Source: Lodderomyces elongisporus (taxonomy: Eukaryota; Ascomycota; Pichiomycetes; Serinales; Debaryomycetaceae). Taken from it: 64,000 nucleotides of DNA. The notes under the pieces were generated by a model that saw only the letters and a list, made by a program, of their open reading frames with translations, searched no databases and was not told the origin of the DNA. The stretch lies in the NCBI RefSeq assembly GCF_030384665.1, contig NC_083674.1:1054001-1118000 (forward strand), in the 5' to 3' direction. The translations under genes were made by a program, and so were the position numbers. The first letter of the stretch is position 1. Each line of letters opens with the position of its first letter. Shown here in pieces: positions 57,553-64,000 of this stretch.

Positions 57553-58887
57553 TCAATATCCAATGTAGAGACCTCCACCTCGCTCATCAAGCTCATCTGC
57601 AATAGAGATAACTGCGTCGGACTTTGGATCCCAACTTAACTTTGCTGTGCATTGAATATTCTTCACATATGGCAAACGTCCATCTTCTAGAGCCATAGCC
57701 AAGTCTGCTGGACCCAAGCGATTCAGAGTACCCAACAGGCCGCTGCTGTTTATATACAATGTGCGTAGCGGCCTTTCGTAATTGACATGGCGCAAATTGT
57801 GTTCGTCAAAAAATGTACTAGAAAGATAATCAACACAAACCTCCAAAACACGAAGCTTTGGGCACAACACAAAGACATCATCAAGACTGTTTCCTTTGAG
57901 CGATGGCATAGGGTACTGTACTTTAAAGTTACGAAGTTTCTGTCCCATTTTGCATAGCACTTGTCTTATACCAATATCAGTTATGAGCGGACAGTGTGCA
58001 AATTCTAAACTCGTAATCAGCTCGGGAAGGTTGGAATGAGAGAGAAACTCGTCATTAATACCACCAGATAGTCGAAGAAAAGTCAATTTCGGTGGCCATT
58101 TGATATTGTTATAGTTGTCAATATCCACAGACGACCTTGGAAAAGACAAGTGGGTTAGCTGGTTCAAATTTGACATGGAATGGAAAAGCTCTGTTAAGTT
58201 TAAAGTCTCTGAAACTAAACGTAAATCCAACGTTTTCAAATTCAGACAATTCTTTACTGCTATAAGGGGCCCTAACCCAAAACTTGTTTGTGGCGCAACA
58301 AAGTCTTCCAAGTTTTTCCGTGTCTGTTTTAATAGCCTTGCCACAAATGCATTTTTGCTTGATTGAACAAATGACAAGTCCAAAGAATGTATGTAATCAC
58401 CCAAACTTTTGTTGCTGGATAATGTTTCAACAAAATTGGCAAAACTCGTAGCTTTCAATCGAGGATGTCTGTATATCATTGGTCTCACGATTTTGTAAAA
58501 ATCCTTACAAACTCTCATCAACGATGGGTCTAAATCTCCATTTGCATTTACTATCTCCAAAATATAGGCAAATAGTTCAATGGGAAGTGGCAAATAAGCC
58601 TGATTTTGATCTTGATCTTGAGCTTGATTTTGAGCTAGAGTTGGAGCTAGAGCTAAAGCTTCAGCATTGTTGATGCTTTCGTCAACAACTATCTCGCTCT
58701 TTGTTGAATTATGAAACGGTCGTTGTTGAACACCCAATTTGAACTCATTGTTTTTCAAATGATCGTGTATTATATGTGTGTTTTCCTGGGTTTCGATGCC
58801 AACACTAGCGACAAGTTTTTCTTCCTTTTTGGCCTTGTAACTTCTGTATGGTGCTCGAACCTTTTTTGGTCTGCTTTTGTTTGCCAT
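57553..58887 (-). CDS. F-box protein with leucine-rich repeats (YDR306C-like)
   Basis: Probable substrate adaptor of an SCF ubiquitin ligase. The 444-residue protein starts MANKSRPKKVRAPYRSY, which is basic. An F-box-like helix pair starts at about residue 98 (LPLPIELFAYILEIV, then SLMRVCKDFYKIVRPMIYRHP). Leucine-rich repeats follow: LGDYIHSLDLSF, CLNLKTLDLRL, LNQLTHLSFPRS, KLTFLRLSG, LITSLEFAHCPLITDIGI, LRNFKVQYP and CPKLRVLEVCV. This order matches uncharacterised yeast F-box protein YDR306C as I remember it. No transmembrane or catalytic motif was seen. A run of Gln/Asp/Ala (QNQAQDQDQNQAY) precedes the F-box. The name is left open. Confidence 0.8.
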   Translation of the reverse strand: MANKSRPKKVRAPYRSYKAKKEEKLVASVGIETQENTHIIHDHLKNNEFKLGVQQRPFHNSTKSEIVVDESINNAEALALAPTLAQNQAQDQDQNQAYLPLPIELFAYILEIVNANGDLDPSLMRVCKDFYKIVRPMIYRHPRLKATSFANFVETLSSNKSLGDYIHSLDLSFVQSSKNAFVARLLKQTRKNLEDFVAPQTSFGLGPLIAVKNCLNLKTLDLRLVSETLNLTELFHSMSNLNQLTHLSFPRSSVDIDNYNNIKWPPKLTFLRLSGGINDEFLSHSNLPELITSLEFAHCPLITDIGIRQVLCKMGQKLRNFKVQYPMPSLKGNSLDDVFVLCPKLRVLEVCVDYLSSTFFDEHNLRHVNYERPLRTLYINSSGLLGTLNRLGPADLAMALEDGRLPYVKNIQCTAKLSWDPKSDAVISIADELDERGGGLYIGY

Positions 58888-59293
58888 GTCAAAAATAATC
58901 GCTCACTCATAAGCAACTGCGGTGCCTTTTATTCGAATTCTAGCAGTAAGGTGGCGTTGTAGTGAGATGGACCTACTGGGTATAAGAAATACTTGTGAAT
59001 AATGTGAATTCAGTCCAGATCTGCTGATAACACCAATCGTCACAGATAATATGTAAGTAGTATATATCTTTGTGTATAATTTTATTGCAAAATAAACCAA
59101 AAGGAGGAACCCTTTTAGCTAAAACAAAAAGAGAATAAAAACTCAAATGTAAATTAAAGCCTTGAATTTGATGAGTTTGATCCTAAATTGAAGATGAAGT
59201 TTAGTAGAGAGAAGGCCATCTTAAAATGTGGCAATAGTTCCATTTTGAGCAACCGAATTCCGCCTCACACACTCACACACCCACCCACACATA

Positions 59294-59329
<36 letters not shown>

Positions 59330-59760
59330 TTTTCATATTCTCATGTTCTGATGTTCTCTCGCACAATCTTTTTTTTTTTTTTTTCATTCTTCTCTTAGTA
59401 AGTGAGTATATAAATCATAAACAGCCTGTGACACAAAACTATCAATTTATTTTATTTATTTTTTTATAATTTTGGAGCCGCGTCTCTATACGAACACACA
59501 GTCCCCTTGGACTTCCTCTATAAATACAAAATGAGCTTGAACTCCCATCCCCTTTCTGTTTTATCCAACTATATATCTTTCAATATCCTTTTTCTCTTCT
59601 TTTCTGATTTCCTTTCTTTCTTCTTTGGTTAGCTTTCTTTAAGTGTTTTGGAAAATAAAGGAGAGAAAAGAAAAGGGAAAGTTTATATTCACCACCACAG
59701 ATATTGGTACTACAATCAACACTAATTAATTACGCATATAGTAATCAGACAGAAAAAAAC
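58888..59760. other. Divergent promoter region F-box gene / PRD1
   Basis: It contains a (CT) microsatellite (59299-59325), an AC-rich patch (59268-59290) and T/A runs. The segment 58905-59050 is less AT-rich and without repeats. I found no tRNA fold or paired C/D boxes in it. Confidence 0.55.
59299..59325. repeat. (CT)n microsatellite
   Basis: About 13 CT units within the PRD1 upstream region. Confidence 0.85.
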
Positions 59761-61860
59761 ATGAGCTTTGAACAGTTAGCTGCTCAACAAGAATACCCTC
59801 AATGGAACCAGTCTGCAGAAGAAGTTTTGACACTCGCTAAAGAGCTTGCACAAAACGAAACGAAATTGTTTGACCAAATTGCCAATGTTGACAACCCAAC
59901 CGTGGAGAACACTTTGCTCCCATTGGCTAAATTCTTTAATGAAAATAGCTTTTTGGAAAACCAATTGAGTTTTTATCAACATGTTTCCGCCAATAAAGAG
60001 TTGAGAGATGCATCAACCAAAGCTGAACAATTGTTGGATGAAAATTCAATCGAGCAATGGTCTAGAGAAGATGTATTTAAATCTTTTGATCAGCTAAACA
60101 AAAGTTTGAATAAGAATGAAGATGGTAAGGGAGTTGAACAGGTATCAATTTCTAGAAAGGGCAAAGACTTGAATGCATTGGATGCGGAAACAAAGAGATA
60201 TTTATCAAAAGTCCTTACCACATTCAAAAGAAATGGGTTGGCTTTACCTAGGGAGAAAAGAGAGAAAGTAAAGAAATTGCAAGTAGAGTTGAGTAACTTG
60301 AAAGTTCAATTTTCCAAAAACCTTAACGAGGATGATGGTCATATCTTTTTTGCCGAGGATGAGCTCGTGGGTGTTCCAGCTAACATTTTGGAGCAGTATG
60401 AAAAGGTTGAAAAAGATGGCCAATCTAAATGTAAAGTGACATTCAAGTATCCTGATATTATTCCAGTCTTTAGATATGCCAAGTTATCCCAAACGAGAAA
60501 AACAGCAAACCTCGCTTATGGTAATCGTTGTTCTGAGAATGATCCAATATTGACTGAAATCATCAAGGTCAGATATGAGATTGCTAAAGAATTAGGCTAT
60601 GAAGCATTTTCTGATTATGTTTTGGAGGAGAGAATGGCCAAAACTACCGATACCGTTTTAAACTTTTTGCAAGATTTGAAATCAAAACTTGGTCCGGTTG
60701 CTGAAAAAGAGTTGAGTGAACTCAAAGAATTGAAAAAAGCCGAACTTGAGGCCAATAACTTACCTGCAGAGGAGAATACATTTTATGCATGGGATTTTAA
60801 CTATTACCACGAAAGATTGTTGAGCGATAAGTATCAGGTCGATAATAACAGAATAGCCGAGTATTTCCCATTGGAGTCAACGATTGGAAAAATGTTAGGG
60901 TTTTATGAAAAAATTTTTGACATCAAATTTACCAAACTCGAACCTCTGCCTGAACAAGTATGGCACGAGGATGTTCAGCAATATGCCATCTTTCAAAATA
61001 TCAAGTCAGGAGATAATGTTGAGTACATGGGCTCTATCTACTTTGATTTACATCCAAGACCTGGAAAGTATGGACACGCTGCAAACTTTGGGTTAGGTCC
61101 AGGCTATTTAAAAGAAGATGGCAAAACACGTCATACTCCAGTTACAGCGTTGGTTTGTAATTTTACAAAGCCGACAAAAGAAAAACCCTCTTTGTTGAAG
61201 CATGATGAAGTGGTGACTTTTTTCCATGAGTTGGGACATGGAATCCATAACATCTTGTCTCAAACCAAATATGCTCGATTCCATGGAACTAGTGTTGAAA
61301 GAGATTTTGTTGAAACCCCTTCGCAGATGTTGGAGTACTGGTGTTGGTCCAAAAATGAACTCAAGAGCCTCTCGTCACATTACAAAACTGGCGAGCCTAT
61401 CGAGGATTCACTAGTTGATCAGTTGGTCAAAACGAAGCATGTTGATACTGGGTTGTTCAACTTGAGGCAATTATTTTTTGGCTTGTTTGATATGAGTTTA
61501 CACACAATTAAGACCAAAGATGAGTTGGATAAATTGGAATTGTACAAAACGTGGAATGAACTCAAGGACTCGGTGACTCTACTTCCAAGTGACAACAATC
61601 CTACTAAAGGTTATGCCTCGTTTGGTCACATTGCCGGAGGATACGAAAGCGGTTATTATGGATACTTGTATTCTTTGGTATTTGCAGCAGACATCTATTA
61701 CACACTTTTCAAGGCCGACCCAATGAATACAGAGAATGGAATACTATACAGGGATATCATTCTCAAAAGAGGTGGCTCCAGAGAGATTATGGACAACTTG
61801 GAAGAGTTATTAGGCCGCAAACCTAATTCGGATGCGTTTTTACAGGAAATTTTTGGTTAA
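59761..61860 (+). CDS. PRD1: Saccharolysin, M3 zinc oligopeptidase
   Basis: Cytosolic, partly mitochondrial-intermembrane-space, thimet-type oligopeptidase that degrades short peptides. The frame opens at a TTG (59704); the ATG at 59761 (MSFEQLAAQQEYPQW) gives 699 residues, close to the roughly 712 of S. cerevisiae. The zinc motif HELGHGIH is at 489-496 inside FFHELGHGIHNILSQTKYARFHGTSVERDFVETPSQMLE, with the third ligand Glu in FVETPSQMLE. Other family blocks are YFPLESTIGKMLGFYEKIF, YMGSIYFDLHPRPGKYGHA and the late substrate-binding segment SFGHIAGGYESGYYGYLYS. All catalytic residues seem intact. There is no signal peptide. Confidence 0.94.
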   Translation: MSFEQLAAQQEYPQWNQSAEEVLTLAKELAQNETKLFDQIANVDNPTVENTLLPLAKFFNENSFLENQLSFYQHVSANKELRDASTKAEQLLDENSIEQWSREDVFKSFDQLNKSLNKNEDGKGVEQVSISRKGKDLNALDAETKRYLSKVLTTFKRNGLALPREKREKVKKLQVELSNLKVQFSKNLNEDDGHIFFAEDELVGVPANILEQYEKVEKDGQSKCKVTFKYPDIIPVFRYAKLSQTRKTANLAYGNRCSENDPILTEIIKVRYEIAKELGYEAFSDYVLEERMAKTTDTVLNFLQDLKSKLGPVAEKELSELKELKKAELEANNLPAEENTFYAWDFNYYHERLLSDKYQVDNNRIAEYFPLESTIGKMLGFYEKIFDIKFTKLEPLPEQVWHEDVQQYAIFQNIKSGDNVEYMGSIYFDLHPRPGKYGHAANFGLGPGYLKEDGKTRHTPVTALVCNFTKPTKEKPSLLKHDEVVTFFHELGHGIHNILSQTKYARFHGTSVERDFVETPSQMLEYWCWSKNELKSLSSHYKTGEPIEDSLVDQLVKTKHVDTGLFNLRQLFFGLFDMSLHTIKTKDELDKLELYKTWNELKDSVTLLPSDNNPTKGYASFGHIAGGYESGYYGYLYSLVFAADIYYTLFKADPMNTENGILYRDIILKRGGSREIMDNLEELLGRKPNSDAFLQEIFG

Positions 61861-62179
61861 CAAAGGGAATCTGTAGATGCTCACTACTCAATACTTTAAG
61901 CAGTTAAAAATTTTGTGATTCAACAGTAAATAAAATGAAAAATGAAAAAGAAAAAAAAAAATCAAAAGTATGATCCAAAAATATGCCAAAGCAAATAAGC
62001 AAAAAAGCAAAGAAGCAAATAATACGAAAAAATAGAGAATTATAAAAGAGATTGAAACATAGAGCAATTTTGTATAGTTTTTATTTTTACAAGTTAATTA
62101 TGTATATTCGCTATTCATCTAACCATTATGGAGAGGGAAGAAGGAGGAGAACAAAAATAGTAAATAATTAGCACGTTTT
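61861..62179. other. Convergent intergenic region PRD1 / GRS1
   Basis: AT-rich 3' flanks with an AAGCAAA repeat (61989-62020). No gene was seen. Confidence 0.6.
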
Positions 62180-64000
62180 TTATTCCGAGTTGAATGCTGC
62201 AAGGTGTGCGGTACCTTCTTTCCAGTTACCATCTGAGTATGTGATGTCTTTAATGGCATCGACAACAGCCTGTATAGAACCTCTTACTTGTTTTGTTGAA
62301 TCTCTTTCTCTTAATGTAACAGATTCATCTTGAACAGATTCAAAATCAATTGTAATACCAAATGGAGTACCCAACTCATCATTTCTAGCGTATCTCTTAC
62401 CAATCGAAGCACCTGAATCATCAATCTTGAATGGGATTTTCTCCTTCTTTAAAATGGTGGACACTTTCTTCACCATTGGTTGCAACTCAGCGCTATTGGA
62501 AAGTGGCACGATAAGCACCTTGGTGGGGGCAACAAGAGGTGGCAACGACAAGACACCTCTTTCTGCTTCATCTTTTCTAGCCCAGTATTGGTGTTCAAAG
62601 ACGGAGTATAAGATACGTCCAATACCAAAAGAAGGCTCGATAACATTTGGAATATATTCCCTAACATGCTCAGTTCTCTTGACCTTGGCAATCTTGATGA
62701 GGTCAGAGTCCAATTCCACAGTTCCTTCAACCCCTTTAATTGAAGCAGTTATTTTGCCATTCTCTTGCAACTCTTTACTCAAGTCTTCGAGCTCACATTG
62801 AGTTCTTGAAGTAAGCCATTTCTCAACTGTTCCAGCATCTTTTCTAAATTTAGGTCCAAATTTTTTCTTTTGAAGCTCAATTTCATACTCTTCAACAGTA
62901 CGTGGCTCACTCAACATCTGTCTGGCAACTAATTTTTCACCAGTACGAGCAGCATGAACTGACAAATCATATGCAGATCTGTCTGCACAACCAACACACT
63001 CGATCCATCCATAGGAGGTTTGCAATTCGGCATCCCAACAGTCTGAAGCATAATGTGCCATCTCGTTTGACATGTGTTGTCTAAATCTCAATCTGCTTGG
63101 GTCGGTACCAATTTTCACCAAGAACGCATAGATTCTGGCTATGAAATAACCCAAGGTCTCGTTGTCAACCATTCCAGAAGCAACTGCTTCGCCAACAGTT
63201 TTTTCGATTAACTCACTAGAACCTGCTTCTTGCACATCCTTGGGTAAAAATCTCAACTTGACATCTTTTACATCTTGGAACTTGGGGTGGGACTTGTTTT
63301 CTGGATCAACAAAATGTTCAATTTCAGCCATCAAGAACTCACGAACACGCAACAATCCTGCTCTTGGTGCAATCTCATTACGGAAAGATTTTCCAATAGA
63401 TGCAGAGGCAAATGGCATTTTCTCATTGTTGAACTCCAACAACTTGCTAAAGTTAAGGAATTGACCTTGGGCAGTCTCTGGTCTCAAATATGCCTTCAAG
63501 TTACCAGATGGTCCAATAGCAGTGTCAAACATCAAGTTGAATTCGATAGGGGGTTCTAATTTACCACCGGTAGTTGGGTTTGTAATGTTGTATTTAGTAA
63601 TCAATTCACCCAATTGTTCTCCTGAATAACCATCGATTTGAGCCAAAATGTTTTCGTACTCTTTAACGACTTCGTCATCCAATTTAACATTTTTTATCTC
63701 CTTAACTTTCTTCTTTCTCTTTTTCTTATCCTCGTCTTCTTCTTCTTCCTTAATTGTTTCACCTCTTGCCAATTTGTCTCCTTTCAATCTTGACTCCAAA
63801 ACTTCCTCAACCAAGTGGTCAGCTCTAAAAATCTCACCAGTTTTCAAGTCTTTACACATCCAATCGGTAAATCTATCAACGTGACCAGATGTTTTGAACA
63901 CATCATGCGGAGTCAACATAGTGGCCTCAACTTCCAACATCTCTTCTTCCAAAATGAAGTGTTTTCTCCATACATCAATAATGTTATTTTGGAAAGCACA
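62180..64000 (-). CDS. GRS1: Glycyl-tRNA synthetase (5' end beyond window)
   Basis: Class II synthetase charging tRNA-Gly in the cytosol and, in yeast, mitochondria. The frame stays open to the last base; the final 16 codons (CAFQNNIIDVWRKHFI) continue the enzyme core, so the true start lies outside. TSGHVDRFTDWM, FNLMFDTAIGP and LRPETAQGQF follow. Motif 2 is FRNEIAPRAGLLRVREF, then MAEIEHFVDP, WIECVGCADRSAYDL and motif 3 GIGRILYSVFEHQYW. The anticodon-binding domain ends with VTLRERDSTKQVRG. A Lys/Glu-rich insertion (KEEEEDEDKKKRKKK) between the first blocks is typical of fungal enzymes. The C-terminal stop is at 62180-62182. Confidence 0.97.
   Translation of the reverse strand, partial: CAFQNNIIDVWRKHFILEEEMLEVEATMLTPHDVFKTSGHVDRFTDWMCKDLKTGEIFRADHLVEEVLESRLKGDKLARGETIKEEEEDEDKKKRKKKVKEIKNVKLDDEVVKEYENILAQIDGYSGEQLGELITKYNITNPTTGGKLEPPIEFNLMFDTAIGPSGNLKAYLRPETAQGQFLNFSKLLEFNNEKMPFASASIGKSFRNEIAPRAGLLRVREFLMAEIEHFVDPENKSHPKFQDVKDVKLRFLPKDVQEAGSSELIEKTVGEAVASGMVDNETLGYFIARIYAFLVKIGTDPSRLRFRQHMSNEMAHYASDCWDAELQTSYGWIECVGCADRSAYDLSVHAARTGEKLVARQMLSEPRTVEEYEIELQKKKFGPKFRKDAGTVEKWLTSRTQCELEDLSKELQENGKITASIKGVEGTVELDSDLIKIAKVKRTEHVREYIPNVIEPSFGIGRILYSVFEHQYWARKDEAERGVLSLPPLVAPTKVLIVPLSNSAELQPMVKKVSTILKKEKIPFKIDDSGASIGKRYARNDELGTPFGITIDFESVQDESVTLRERDSTKQVRGSIQAVVDAIKDITYSDGNWKEGTAHLAAFNSE

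Overview
This window is nuclear DNA of a budding yeast, most likely of the CUG-Ser (Candida/Lodderomyces) clade. The signs are compact, mostly intronless genes with single-copy yeast orthologues, introns with GTATGT donors and exact TACTAAC branch points, dispersed tRNA genes, AT-rich spacers, very few CTG codons, and at least one CTG codon (SSH1, 9338-9340) at a position where I recall the S. cerevisiae paralogue having serine. The abundance of microsatellites and homopolymeric amino-acid tracts makes me think of Lodderomyces elongisporus or a close relative; that species call is inference. I see no plasmid, phage, transposon, LTR, CRISPR array or telomeric repeat.

Layout. 1-4.1 kb: 3' part of the mitochondrial amidotransferase gene PET112 (minus), two tandem tRNA-Thr(AGU) genes (minus), a tRNA-Asn(GUU) gene (plus) and the intron-containing riboflavin gene RIB4 (minus). 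4.1-8.9 kb: a repeat-rich 2.7-kb spacer and an unrecognised acidic low-complexity protein. 8.9-13.3 kb: SSH1, with a 10-nt first exon, converging on an unrecognised multi-pass membrane protein. 13.3-16 kb: a second long AT-rich spacer, then RPS27. 17.2-25 kb: RSM22 divergent from a MICOS subunit gene, an unrecognised coiled-coil protein with a Cys/His motif, and MTM1. 25.3-34 kb: KOG1 divergent from an FHA-domain protein. 34-40.2 kb: SPT20, DCP1, a type II peroxiredoxin and a mitochondrial GGQ-domain hydrolase. 40.6-54 kb: a run of plus-strand nuclear or signalling genes: HPR1, RIF1, IKS1 and TRF4. 54-64 kb: a Rab5-like GTPase, probable TRS65, an F-box/LRR protein, PRD1 and the 3' part of GRS1.

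The genes do not form an operon or obvious cluster. Several serve mitochondria: PET112, RSM22, the MICOS subunit, MTM1, the GGQ protein and probably the peroxiredoxin. Others act in RNA metabolism (DCP1, HPR1, TRF4, RPS27, GRS1), chromatin (SPT20, RIF1) or membrane traffic and signalling (SSH1, Rab5-like, TRS65, KOG1, IKS1). I found no convincing undescribed multi-gene system. The items best worth following are the three unrecognised proteins, the FHA protein with a possible tail anchor, the altered G4 motif in the Rab, the single-cysteine peroxiredoxin, the MCB-like sites upstream of RIF1 and two unusually complex non-coding islands.

For many genes the longest open frame starts at TTG or GTG. 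I moved those starts to the first in-frame ATG, or to an upstream exon where splice signals and homology required it.
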